A stretch of DNA of 64,000 nt from Pimelobacter simplex (lineage in GTDB: Bacteria; Actinomycetota; Actinomycetes; Propionibacteriales; Nocardioidaceae): the NCBI RefSeq assembly GCF_024662235.1, contig NZ_CP096276.1, positions 682,001-746,000 on the forward strand. The letters are read 5' to 3'. This document shows positions 9,694 to 17,565 of the stretch, piece after piece. A program made the translations under genes and the position numbers. Position 1 is the stretch's first letter. Each line of letters begins with the position of its first letter. The notes beneath the pieces were generated by a model. It saw nothing but the letters and a program-made list of their open reading frames with translations, had not been told where the DNA came from and made no database searches.

Positions 9694-9739
9694 GACGGAC
9701 CTCCTCGGTGCTCCGGGGCGGTACCCGGAACCGGCCGGA

Positions 9740-11281
9740 TCAGTCGGTCGCCCGGTAGAGGCAGGCGAACCAGCGCTGCCCCTGGATGTAGGCCGTGGTG
9801 CTCGGCGGGAGCACGAAGACGTCGAAGGTGCCCCGCTGGGCCCGCCCCTTGTCCCCGAGGTAGGTCCGCAGGTTCGCCTCGGTGCAGGTCGCGTCGACCG
9901 TGGGATCGGCGCCGACGGCGTCGGTCGTGACGTCCGTGGTGGCCTCGTCGAACCGGCCGACCTCGAAGACCTCCCACGGGCCGTCGGTGCAGGGGCCGGA
10001 CGTCGCGCTCAGTGCCTGGCCGATCTGCTGGACGCCGCTGTAGCAGGCGCCGAGCTTCGGCGCCCCCGACAGCGGGTCGGCCGAGGGACCCGCCCCGGGG
10101 TCGCCGGTGCGGTCGGTCGCGGTGGGGGTGTCGCGGTCGTCGCCGCTGTCGCCCGCGGCGCCGTCGGGCGCGAGCAGGACGCCGCCCAGTCCTCCGAGCG
10201 CGAGCCCGGCGACGGCACCGGCGACGGCCAGCGGCCAGCGCCGGCGCGGGGGAGCGGGCGCGGTGGTGCTCCGCGGCGAGGGCGGTACGGTGCCGCGCAG
10301 CTGGGTGAAGCTCGCCTCGGGCCCGCCCACGACCAGGCCGCCGCTGCCGACCCCGGGCCGGATGGCGCGCAGGGCGTCGTGGAGCTGGCGCGCGGTCGGG
10401 TAGCGGTCCGCGGCGTCGTACGCCGTCGCGGTGCGGATGACGTGCATCAGCCCCGCGCCGTCGGGCAGTCCCGGATCGGGCAGCTCGCTGCGCAGCCCCG
10501 CGAGGATCTCCTCGACCGACGCGGGCCGCCCGTCGGTGCTGCGCCGCGGCGAGGCACCGGTGATCATCGCGTGCAGCGTCGCGCCCATCGAGAAGACGTC
10601 GGACTGCGTGGTCGGTGGCGCCGCGGCGAACGCCTCGGGCGAGGCGTACGCCGGCGTCAGGGCCTCCAGGCTCACCGACAGGTCCTGCCCCGGCTGGGGC
10701 AGCGCGGCGAGGCCGAAGTCGGACAGCCGCGGTGTCCCCCACGCGTCGATGAGGACGTTGCCCGGCTTGAGGTCGCGGTGCAGGATCCCGGCCTCGTGGG
10801 CAGCCGCCAGCGCACTCGTCACGGCCAGCCCGACCTCGATGGCCTCGTCGACCCGCAGCGGCCCGTGCGCGTCGAGGTAGGAGGCCAGGCTGCCGTTGGC
10901 GCAGAGCTCCATCACGAGGTAGGGCCGGTTGTCGTTGGTGACGCCCACGTCGATCAGCGACACCACGTGCGGGTGCCCGCTGATCCGGCTCACCGCCGTC
11001 GCCTCGCGGACGAACCGGCGCCGGTTGGTGTCGTCGTCGACCACCCGGTTGTCGATCTTGACGGCCACCTCGCGGTCGACCGCCACCTGGCGCGCCCGCC
11101 AGACCTTGGCGAAGCCGCCGCGGCCGATCTCCTCGACCAGGTCCACGCCCGGGACGATCAGGGTGTGCTGGGTGGGCGGGCCGTCGTACCCGGCGGGCGG
11201 GGGCGGCGGCGGAGGGGGCGTGGCCGGGGGAGGCGGCGGAAGCGGTGGCTGGGGGTCCACCGGGGGATCGTAGTGGAGCAC
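9740..11281 (-). CDS. Membrane Ser/Thr protein kinase (PknB type)
   Basis: A 513-aa kinase from a GTG at 11281. An N-terminal poly-Pro stretch is followed by the kinase domain (residues ~45-305) with P-loop IGRGGFAKVWRA, catalytic HRDLKPGNVL and metal-binding SDFGLA. A single membrane helix lies near 348-370, then an acidic linker and an extracytoplasmic domain with four Cys that probably form two disulfides. It has no PASTA repeats, so it is not the cell-wall PknB itself. Its start lies just inside the prophage insertion point. Confidence 0.9.
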   Translation of the reverse strand: MLHYDPPVDPQPPLPPPPPATPPPPPPPPAGYDGPPTQHTLIVPGVDLVEEIGRGGFAKVWRARQVAVDREVAVKIDNRVVDDDTNRRRFVREATAVSRISGHPHVVSLIDVGVTNDNRPYLVMELCANGSLASYLDAHGPLRVDEAIEVGLAVTSALAAAHEAGILHRDLKPGNVLIDAWGTPRLSDFGLAALPQPGQDLSVSLEALTPAYASPEAFAAAPPTTQSDVFSMGATLHAMITGASPRRSTDGRPASVEEILAGLRSELPDPGLPDGAGLMHVIRTATAYDAADRYPTARQLHDALRAIRPGVGSGGLVVGGPEASFTQLRGTVPPSPRSTTAPAPPRRRWPLAVAGAVAGLALGGLGGVLLAPDGAAGDSGDDRDTPTATDRTGDPGAGPSADPLSGAPKLGACYSGVQQIGQALSATSGPCTDGPWEVFEVGRFDEATTDVTTDAVGADPTVDATCTEANLRTYLGDKGRAQRGTFDVFVLPPSTTAYIQGQRWFACLYRATD

Positions 11282-11291
11282 GCGGGGAGAC

Positions 11292-11331
11292 GACGAAGGC
11301 CGGGTGACCTCGTGGTCACCCGGCCTTCGTC
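11292..11331. terminator. Host tRNA-Lys terminator hairpin left at attL
   Basis: A perfect 17-bp stem (GACGAAGGCCGGGTGAC and its complement) around a 6-nt loop. It lies eight bases outside the attL core, where the 3' flank of the intact tRNA-Lys gene would be before integration. In the lysogen it is cut off from the tRNA and instead sits between the kinase start and the phage integrase operon. Confidence 0.75.
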
Positions 11332-11338
11332 TTCGTCT

Positions 11339-11377
11339 GGTACGCCATCAGGGACTCGAACCCCGAACCCGCTGATT
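11339..11377. repeat. attL core (39 bp)
   Basis: Identical over 39 bases to 27065-27103. It contains the T-arm and acceptor 3' part of tRNA-Lys, ending at the anticodon stem. Only the 3' half of the tRNA is present here, so no functional tRNA is encoded at this end. Confidence 0.93.
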
Positions 11378-11460
11378 CAGAGCAAAGCGCCCCTGACCTG
11401 GGCGTTCTCGGGGTGGTTGTCGAGCTGGACGCCTGGCGCGGTCGGGTGGTGGCGTCGTGA
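11377..11460 (+). other. Hidden 3' coding segment of the repressor (used only in the excised phage)
   Basis: In the circular phage the repressor frame would cross the core and continue here for 27 codons (tail begins SEQSAPDLGV, ends RGRVVAS) to a TGA at 11458-11460. In the lysogen this stretch has no start codon or promoter of its own. The TGA overlaps the GTG of the next small ORF by the same GTGA coupling used throughout this phage, which supports it as real coding sequence. Confidence 0.65.
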
Positions 11461-11612
11461 TCCACCTCCTGGGAGTCGAGCTGCTCCCGCCGTGCATCGA
11501 CCCGCTGCTCGACGCGCCGGACTCCGCGCTCGTCGACTATGTCCCTGGCCCGTGGTCGCCGGTCCTCGCGGACGTGGATTGCCCCGAGTGCTTGCAGTGG
11601 ATCCACGCATGA
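11457..11612 (+). CDS. Small phage protein with CxxC motif, 51 aa
   Basis: GTG start at 11457 overlapping the TGA of the virus-form repressor tail, and a TGA that overlaps the ATG of the next ORF. The product is acidic and carries three Cys, two in DCPECLQW, suggesting a small metal- or disulfide-bound fold. No family recognised. In the excised phage it would be translated from the repressor transcript ahead of the integrase; in the lysogen it is separated from that promoter. Confidence 0.5.
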   Translation: MIHLLGVELLPPCIDPLLDAPDSALVDYVPGPWSPVLADVDCPECLQWIHA

Positions 11613-11770
11613 TCGCGCGGACGTTGGCGTTCGTGGCGGTCATCGCTGCGGTGATCGCCGCCGGCCTGATCCTGGCGACCCGCGACGTCCCGGAGCCGGC
11701 GCCGGCGCCCCCGAAGTGGGACGAGATACCGGTGTGCCTCTACGAGTGTGGCGGCTCGGTGCCGGCCTAG
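11609..11770 (+). CDS. Small phage membrane protein, 53 aa
   Basis: ATG start at 11609 in an ATGA overlap with the 51-aa ORF. Residues 5-25 form one strong membrane helix (LAFVAVIAAVIAAGLILA), followed by a Pro-rich linker and a short tail with two Cys (IPVCLYECGG). The function is unknown; a superinfection-exclusion or signalling role would be a guess. The integrase starts 25 bp downstream. Confidence 0.55.
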   Translation: MIARTLAFVAVIAAVIAAGLILATRDVPEPAPAPPKWDEIPVCLYECGGSVPA

Positions 11771-11785
11771 CGCGACCCCACGATT

Positions 11786-11797
11786 ATCTACGTAGAT
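11786..11797. promoter_or_regulatory. 12-bp palindrome across the integrase start
   Basis: ATCTACGTAGAT is a perfect palindrome whose last two bases are the A and T of the integrase ATG. There is no ribosome-binding sequence between it and the preceding gene, so it may mark a leaderless promoter or a binding site for integrase or a regulator. Confidence 0.3.
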
Positions 11798-12608
11798 GAG
11801 TAGTAGTTGGGAGCGGCTACTCGGGGGATGGGAAGACCACATGCGCTTGCGCCACCTGTCGCCCGAGACGATCGCCTTACGCCTGTACCACGTACGACGC
11901 GCCGCGAGCGCCCTCGGGACGCCGCCAGCGGCCGTCACCGTCGAGCAGCTCACCAAGTGGCTGGTCTCGCACGATTGGAAGCCGAACACGACCGCGTCCT
12001 ACCGGGCGTCGCTGCGCGCGTTCTACAAGTGGGCCGTCTTCGCCCGCGGGACCGGGATCAGTCACTCGCCGGCGCACGAGCTGCCCGAGGTCCGGGTGCC
12101 GCGCGGCAAGCCGCGTCCGACGCCGGAGCCGGCCTACCGCTGGGCGTTGAGGATCGCGGACGAGCGGGCGCGGCTCGCGGTGCTGCTCGGGGGCGTCTGT
12201 GGCCTACGGCGGGGCGAGATTGCCCGCTCGCGTAGCGACTGGCTAGAGCCCGGCATCGGTGGCCACGTGCTGCGCGTGCTCGGGAAGGGCGGGCACGAGC
12301 GGGTGTTCCCCGTGCCCGACACGATCGCGCGTCTGATCCTGAGCCGGCCCGAGGGCTACCTGTTCCCGTCGAGCCAGGGCGGTCACCTCACGCCGGCGCA
12401 TCTCGGGAAGCTCGTCAAGGCAGCGCTCAGCGGCCCGACGACGCACACGCTGCGCCATCGGGCCGGCACGAAGTCCTACAACGAGGGCGGCAAGGATCTG
12501 CGCGCCACGCAGGAGTTCCTCGGGCACGCGAAGCCGGAGACGACGGCGATCTACGTTGGCGCCGACCTCTCCGACATTCGCTCGTGGATGGAGCGCGACG
12601 TCAGCTGA
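11796..12608 (+). CDS. int: Tyrosine recombinase integrase
   Basis: A 270-aa integrase. Core-binding (SAM-like) domain at ~1-95 and catalytic domain at ~105-265. The active-site set is complete: Arg138 (GLRRGE), Lys164 (GKGGH), His217 and Arg220 (HTLRHR), His244 (LGHAKP) and Tyr253 (AIYV). It lacks an N-terminal arm-binding domain, as do several small phage integrases. It sits 420 bp from attL, as expected for insertion into tRNA-Lys. It ends tail to tail with the holin gene (8-bp overlap). No ribosome-binding site is visible before the ATG; an in-frame ATG at 11841 is an alternative. Confidence 0.94.
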   Translation: MSSSWERLLGGWEDHMRLRHLSPETIALRLYHVRRAASALGTPPAAVTVEQLTKWLVSHDWKPNTTASYRASLRAFYKWAVFARGTGISHSPAHELPEVRVPRGKPRPTPEPAYRWALRIADERARLAVLLGGVCGLRRGEIARSRSDWLEPGIGGHVLRVLGKGGHERVFPVPDTIARLILSRPEGYLFPSSQGGHLTPAHLGKLVKAALSGPTTHTLRHRAGTKSYNEGGKDLRATQEFLGHAKPETTAIYVGADLSDIRSWMERDVS

Positions 12609-12975
12609 CCGAGCCGGCCGGGCCTGCCTCACGGTGCGCCCGGTCGGCGGCGATCTGCTCGGCGGCCTTGGGGTCGAGCAGCTCGGAGCGGATCACGTCG
12701 GCGACGCCGGCGCGGACCTTGGCGTCGGTGCCGCCGTTGGCGAGGTACTCGACCTTGCTGCTGACGTCGTCGAGCTGGCGGCGCTGCTCATCCTGCTTGC
12801 GGCCCACGGACGCGAGGCCGGCGATGACGGCGAAGGTCGTGCCGGCGAACGTCAGCAGGGGCGTGACGAACTCGGTTGCGGCGTCGGGCTCGACGACGAA
12901 CACGACGGCGGCCGCGGCCACGATGGTTACGAAGCCGGCCGCGATCGCGAGCACAACGGCGTTGGTGGTCTTCAC
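12601..12975 (-). CDS. Holin-like membrane protein
   Basis: A 124-aa protein with a GTG start at 12975 and a good AAGGAG ribosome site. Two membrane helices (about residues 6-28 and 36-56) are followed by a charged, partly coiled-coil cytoplasmic tail (GRKQDEQRRQLDDVSSKVEYL). Size, topology and place at the end of the lysis cluster after the endolysin fit a holin. The GTG overlaps the stop of the upstream hydrolase gene. Confidence 0.7.
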   Translation of the reverse strand: MKTTNAVVLAIAAGFVTIVAAAAVVFVVEPDAATEFVTPLLTFAGTTFAVIAGLASVGRKQDEQRRQLDDVSSKVEYLANGGTDAKVRAGVADVIRSELLDPKAAEQIAADRAHREAGPAGSVS

Positions 12976-13706
12976 TTGCTCTCCTTGGGGGTGGGCCATA
13001 GGACGACGTCCAAGGCCAGGTGGTCGCTGTCGACGTCGACGACGCCGGCGCGCTTGCTGGGAATCCATCGCGGCACTGCGATGTGGAGTACGCCGGCGCT
13101 GTAGACGCGGCGGCCGGTGAGCCGAGCGGCCCACCTGTGGCCGATGTTGAGGTCCCCGACGTGGATCGCGCCGGGGGTGGCGAAGAACCGGCGCAGGTAG
13201 TCGAGCCGGGCGAGCGGGGCGCGGCCGGGGTGGGCGTGGCCGAGCACGAACCCGCGCGCCCACCGGGCCGCGGTGCCGGCGGCGAACACGATGCTGGTGT
13301 GCAGGATCGGGCGGGCGCGGATGCCGCCACCCTCGCGGGTGGCGGGCACGCCGGCGTCGAGGCCGGGCTGACTGAGCTTGGCGCGGCCGCGGCGGACTGC
13401 GATGCCGAGCGCGGAGTCGGGGGCGCCGACCGGGCCGCGCTGAAAGACCTGCATGCCCGCGGCCGCTCCCTCGGCCTTGGCGTCCACGTCGGCCAGCTCG
13501 ACGGCGAGCACGACGTCGGGCGTGCCGGCCTTGCCGGGCTTGTCGATGGACTTGCGCCAGACGCCGGCGGCCCGCTCGGGGCGGTAGCTGACCGAAGCGG
13601 CGTTCGTGGCCCGTACGACCACCGGGCGCGGGCGCACCTTGCCGGCACGCTGGCGCTCGTCGAGCCAGCGCCGGCGCCGCCGTCGCGGCGTGGGCGTGCG
13701 CCTCAT
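12972..13706 (-). CDS. Endonuclease/exonuclease/phosphatase-fold hydrolase
   Basis: A 244-aa protein with a very basic N-terminus (MRRTPTPRRRRRRW). Motifs match the EEP (DNase I/exonuclease III-like) fold: Asn in ATNAAS, Glu in LAVELADVD, HVGDLNIG supplying Asp and Asn, and the final SDHLALDVV with the catalytic Asp-His pair. Likely a metal-dependent phosphodiesterase; DNA, RNA or a lipid could be the substrate. ATGA-coupled between endolysin and holin, an unusual place for such an enzyme. Confidence 0.65.
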   Translation of the reverse strand: MRRTPTPRRRRRRWLDERQRAGKVRPRPVVVRATNAASVSYRPERAAGVWRKSIDKPGKAGTPDVVLAVELADVDAKAEGAAAGMQVFQRGPVGAPDSALGIAVRRGRAKLSQPGLDAGVPATREGGGIRARPILHTSIVFAAGTAARWARGFVLGHAHPGRAPLARLDYLRRFFATPGAIHVGDLNIGHRWAARLTGRRVYSAGVLHIAVPRWIPSKRAGVVDVDSDHLALDVVLWPTPKESK

Positions 13707-14254
13707 CGGGGCCTGATCTTCCGGAGCTCGGCGTCAGCCCGGTCGAGCTTGCGGCGCTGGACCGGGCCGGCGGCCTTGCGGGCCAGGGCGATCGCCTTGC
13801 GTGCTGCACGGACGTACGCCGGGCGACGCTTGGCCGGCGCGGCCGGCTGCGGGTCGGTCGGGATGGTCACGCCGCCGAGGTCCTCGGACCAGCCGAGGTA
13901 GGTCAGACCCCAGTGGCGCTCAAACCAGTCGAGCGGCACCGTGCCGACCGACCCGAAGCCAGTCGGGCCGACGTCGATCGAGCGCACACCGCCGGGGACC
14001 GTGATCGCCGCGTGGCCGTGGCCGGCGCTGCCGCCCGACCAGAACACGGGGACGCCGGCCGGGGGCTTGCGGTCGAGCAGGTGCCAGCGCTTGGCCGCCT
14101 TCCACCCGTCGACGGCGTCGGCATCGCCGTCGCGGTCGACGTCGCCGACCGCGGGCAGGCCGAACATCTCGCGGGTCCAGCGGTAGCACATGCCGCGCGG
14201 GTAGCTGCGGGAGGCGAGGGCGCGGGCGATCGCCTGCGAACGGGTGGCGCTCAT
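13703..14254 (-). CDS. Endolysin, CHAP/NlpC-P60-like peptidoglycan hydrolase
   Basis: A 183-aa protein. The Cys-containing segment RGMCYRWTREMFG and the downstream HGHAAITVPGG give the Cys-His pair of CHAP/NlpC-type amidases; PAGVPVFWSGG is the usual strand between them. A basic helical C-terminal tail (~residues 140-183, Lys/Arg/Ala-rich) could bind the cell wall. No signal peptide, so release would need the holin. ATGA overlap with the upstream fibre gene. Confidence 0.75.
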   Translation of the reverse strand: MSATRSQAIARALASRSYPRGMCYRWTREMFGLPAVGDVDRDGDADAVDGWKAAKRWHLLDRKPPAGVPVFWSGGSAGHGHAAITVPGGVRSIDVGPTGFGSVGTVPLDWFERHWGLTYLGWSEDLGGVTIPTDPQPAAPAKRRPAYVRAARKAIALARKAAGPVQRRKLDRADAELRKIRPR

Positions 14255-14631
14255 GCCTCGATCGCCAGCCAGTAGACGGTGTTGGTCGACGTGACGGAGC
14301 TGCCGTCGCCGGTGAAACAGAACACGGTCCCCGAGTTGACGTTGGACGCCGTCGCGCGGGGGATCACCTTGGCCGAGGACGCCGAGCCGAGCGAGACGTA
14401 GATCCGGGGCGCGGTGGTGAACTTGCCTGCGGGGAAGGCGATTGCAACCGATCCGCTGGTGGCCGCGGTCATGGTGACCGTGGCGGTGCCGACCGCGGCG
14501 GCCTTGAACCCGAGGGCGACGAACAGCGCCTCGACGCGGCTCGCGGCGGAGGTGTCGACGGCGGGATAGCTCGCGACGGGGTCGGCCTCTTCGAGGTAGG
14601 GGATCTTCTTGACGGCGGTCTCAAGCACCAT
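14251..14631 (-). CDS. Tail fibre/receptor-binding knob protein
   Basis: A 126-aa protein placed between the minor tail protein and the endolysin. The C-terminal half (FTTAPRIYVSLGSAS ... TVYWLAIEA) has the strand pattern of H-type-lectin-like tail knobs that trimerise and bind cell-surface sugars. The N-terminal ~40 residues would attach to the tail. Assignment rests on position plus this pattern. Confidence 0.6.
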   Translation of the reverse strand: MVLETAVKKIPYLEEADPVASYPAVDTSAASRVEALFVALGFKAAAVGTATVTMTAATSGSVAIAFPAGKFTTAPRIYVSLGSASSAKVIPRATASNVNSGTVFCFTGDGSSVTSTNTVYWLAIEA

Positions 14632-14671
14632 GAGCGGTGTCCTTTCGGCGGTGGGGGTGGGTGAGCAGTGG

Positions 14672-16315
14672 TTAGGGGCGGTCGGTCAGCCACAGGTCGT
14701 AGGCGGTGAGCGAGCCGAAGTGGGCCGCGCGGCGGGCGCCGTAGCCGGCGGCGTTCAGGTCGGCGAACGTCACGGCACCGCGGTTCGGGTAGGGCACGGA
14801 GTGCCGGAGGGTCACGCTGCAGGTGACCTTGCCGCCGGCGCCGATCTCGACGGCAGCGCCGGAGAGCCGGGCGGGGACGTCGCCGCCGTCGAGGTCGTCG
14901 GTGGTGATGTTCCACTCGGGCTTGATCCCGGTCACCAGCACGAGCCGGCCGAGGGCGTGGGCGTTGCGCTGCCAGGTCTCGCCGGCGGGCAGGGCGGCTG
15001 GGGTGAACATGCGCGGCCACGGCCGGCCGGCGGGAAGCCGTGTGGGGTCGAAGGTGACGACGTCGAATGACCACCTGGGCACCGCGTCGAACTCGTTGCC
15101 GAGCAGCGCGAACGCAACGTCTCGTGCGTACTCGGCCGAGTAGACCGGGAGCGATTCGGCTCGGGCGACGGCGCCGCCGCGGGCTTGCTCCTGATCGGGT
15201 CGGTACAGGGTGTACGACGGGATGAGCGGCGTGGTGGCCTCGTCGGCTGCGGTCGCCGGGTAGCTGGCGAACATCTCCGACTCGATGCGAACGCGCGTGG
15301 GGTGCGCGGCCTTGTCCTGTCGCCACCTGATCGGCTTGTCGACGGCCGAGGCCGGCAGCTCGAAACCGACACGAGGTGCCGCCCACGCGGCCGGGTCGCG
15401 GCGGGTGCGGGTGAGTAGCGGCGGCGCAGGTGATGCGAGGACGTAGGGCAGCTCGTCGTCGTCGGCGAACGGGCTTGACAGCGTCATTGCCTGCCGGAAC
15501 TGGTCGAGCACAAGGCGCGTCGTGCCGGGCGCGTGCGTCAGCTCTTGGACCAGACACGGGACCTGGGTGGCGCGCGGCAGCTTGCCGGTCACGCTGGGCG
15601 GGTTGTCGCGGCGAGAGCCGGCCATCATCGTGGCGTCGACCAGCTCGGCGGTCGAGGTCGGCGAGGCCGGGGTCGCGGCGAAGTAGCTGAACGAAGAGAA
15701 GTCCTCGGCCACGAGGTAGGTGAACGGCAGGTCTGACGACGCGAACACTCGCGCTAGCCGACCCCAGAGCAGCGGGGACTCCCACGGCGCGGCGCCCCAT
15801 CGCGGCGGGTCCTGTTCGCCGGGCTGGGTGCCGGAGACGACCGGCACGCCGCGGATCACGTCGACGTCGAGGCCGTGGAATGGCTCGCGGCCGGGCAGGT
15901 CGACCTCGATGGTTTCCTCGGCGGCGAGGGCGCGATAGTCGATGGCGGCCAGCGTGTAGAGCAGGCCGTCGAGGTACGGGTCGGCGTCGGCGTCGGTGAT
16001 CTGCCCGCCGAACTCGACGAACGGCGGGGTGCCGGTGGCCGGCGTCCAACCGGGATCGGTCATGGTGACGCTGACGGTCTGGCCCTGATACACGGCCGGC
16101 TTGGTGGTCGAGCTGCCCGGCACGTAGAGCGACATCGTGAGCTGCGCGGGCGGCTCGCCGGCCGGGAACCGGGCGGGGTCGACCTCCCACGAGACCCGCA
16201 TGCCGGCCAGGGCGAGCGCGCCGTCGTCGAGCAGGTCGTCGGCCTCGTCGCCTTGGTCGATGACCGTGTGCCACTCGCCGATCCACAGGTCGACGGTGTA
16301 GCCGGTGGCGCTCAT
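14672..16315 (-). CDS. Minor tail protein (baseplate component)
   Basis: A 547-aa protein. I take the ATG at 16315, which overlaps the tape-measure stop (ATGA). The N-terminal half is beta-rich (YTVDLWIGEWHTVIDQG, RVSWEVDPARFPAG) and the C-terminal half includes ITGIKPEWNITTDDLDGG-like strands. Position right after the tape measure matches a distal tail or tail-hub protein; no enzymatic motif is seen. It is the only large tip protein, so this phage has a very simple tail end. Confidence 0.7.
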   Translation of the reverse strand: MSATGYTVDLWIGEWHTVIDQGDEADDLLDDGALALAGMRVSWEVDPARFPAGEPPAQLTMSLYVPGSSTTKPAVYQGQTVSVTMTDPGWTPATGTPPFVEFGGQITDADADPYLDGLLYTLAAIDYRALAAEETIEVDLPGREPFHGLDVDVIRGVPVVSGTQPGEQDPPRWGAAPWESPLLWGRLARVFASSDLPFTYLVAEDFSSFSYFAATPASPTSTAELVDATMMAGSRRDNPPSVTGKLPRATQVPCLVQELTHAPGTTRLVLDQFRQAMTLSSPFADDDELPYVLASPAPPLLTRTRRDPAAWAAPRVGFELPASAVDKPIRWRQDKAAHPTRVRIESEMFASYPATAADEATTPLIPSYTLYRPDQEQARGGAVARAESLPVYSAEYARDVAFALLGNEFDAVPRWSFDVVTFDPTRLPAGRPWPRMFTPAALPAGETWQRNAHALGRLVLVTGIKPEWNITTDDLDGGDVPARLSGAAVEIGAGGKVTCSVTLRHSVPYPNRGAVTFADLNAAGYGARRAAHFGSLTAYDLWLTDRP

Positions 16316-17562
16316 CGGCGGCCGACCCAACGGCTGATGAGGCTGGCGATGCTGCCCGGCCGGCGGCGCTCCAGGCGGCGCAGAATCTCGAGGATCTGGT
16401 CACCCACGGCGACCGGGTCGAGCGCTCCGTCGACCTTGATGACCGTACGGGCGTCGACCTGCACGACCGGGCGGCCGATGCCGCCGGCCGCGGACACGCC
16501 GGCGAACAGTCGATCGAAGTTGGGCAGCCCGAGAGCGGCCGTCGCGATCCCGCTGCGGCGGTCGAACGAACCGACGCCGCCGGCGAGCTGGGGCGCACCG
16601 ACCGTGACGGGCGCAGCGCCGCCGATCAGGCCACCGATGGCGCCGCCGATCTTGCTCAGCGCGTCGGGGACCTTGATCTTGCCGAGCCAGTCAATGACCT
16701 TCTTGATCCAGTCGTACATGACCCGGAACGGCTCGACCGCGGCGTCGACCATGCCGGCGAAGGTGTCGCGCAGCCAGCGTCCTACGGCGCCGGCGCCCTC
16801 GCGGAAGTCGCGCAGGCGCGGGCCGAGCTTGTCGGCGAGCCACCCGCCGAGCTCGCGGACCTTGCCGGTCACCTGGCCGAAGTTGTCGCGCACAAGCCTG
16901 ATCGCGATCCCGAGGGGCGACCACTTCAGCATGAAGCCGCCGACCTTCTTACCCATGTCGACGATCCACCCGCCGGCCGACTTCAGCGCCCCGCCGACCG
17001 CGTCGACGATCTTGCGGACCGTCTCCGAGCGCTTGTAGAGCAGCACGAAGCCGGCCACGAGTCCGGCCACCGCCAGGATGACCAGACCGATGGGGTTGGC
17101 CGTCATGGCGGCGTTGAGCAGCCACTGACCGGCCGTCATCGCCTTGGTGGCCACCGTGGCGGCCTTCTCGCTGGCGGCCTTGGCGATCGTGGCGGCACGG
17201 GCGCGGACCGTGGCGATGACGTTGCTGTTCATCGCCAGCGACGCGAGGTCCATAGCGCCGGTCACGCCCATGATGAGCGGCGCTGCGGACTCCATGCCGG
17301 TGCCGAGCTGCCCGAGTGGGCCGGGCATCCCCGACAGGGCGCCGCCGAGGTCACCGAGACCGCCGGCGAGCTGGGCGCTCGATGAGCCGAGGTTGTCGGC
17401 GGACTCGGCCAGGTCGCGGGTGCCGCGCTCGGCCTGCTCGGTCGAGCGCTCGACATCATCGCCCATCGCGCGGGCGGCGCGGCCGAGGTCGGCGAAGCCG
17501 TCGACGCCCTTGTGAACGTCGACGTCGACGTCAATGCCGAGCTTGCGGCGAATGTCGCCCAT
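16312..17562 (-). CDS. Tail tape measure protein (short)
   Basis: A 416-aa protein with a charged helical N-terminus (VDVHKGVDGFADLGRAARAM), an Ala/Gly-rich central region with a membrane-like segment (NPIGLVILAVAGLVAGFVLLY), amphipathic repeats with regular Trp residues (GWIVDMGKKVGGFMLKW) and a compact C-terminal part. This is the tape-measure pattern. Most siphophage tape measures exceed 700 residues; at the usual ~0.15 nm per residue this predicts a tail of only about 60 nm. Confidence 0.82.
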   Translation of the reverse strand: MGDIRRKLGIDVDVDVHKGVDGFADLGRAARAMGDDVERSTEQAERGTRDLAESADNLGSSSAQLAGGLGDLGGALSGMPGPLGQLGTGMESAAPLIMGVTGAMDLASLAMNSNVIATVRARAATIAKAASEKAATVATKAMTAGQWLLNAAMTANPIGLVILAVAGLVAGFVLLYKRSETVRKIVDAVGGALKSAGGWIVDMGKKVGGFMLKWSPLGIAIRLVRDNFGQVTGKVRELGGWLADKLGPRLRDFREGAGAVGRWLRDTFAGMVDAAVEPFRVMYDWIKKVIDWLGKIKVPDALSKIGGAIGGLIGGAAPVTVGAPQLAGGVGSFDRRSGIATAALGLPNFDRLFAGVSAAGGIGRPVVQVDARTVIKVDGALDPVAVGDQILEILRRLERRRPGSIASLISRWVGRR

Positions 17563-17565
17563 CGG

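Noticed and set aside
11341..11377. A second tRNA-Lys at the left prophage end.
   Set aside because: Only the 3' half is present; the rest is phage DNA. It is the attL core.
11539..11799. An 86-aa plus-strand ORF before the integrase.
   Set aside because: Arg/Gly-rich shadow of the two coupled micro-genes; no ribosome site and no motif.
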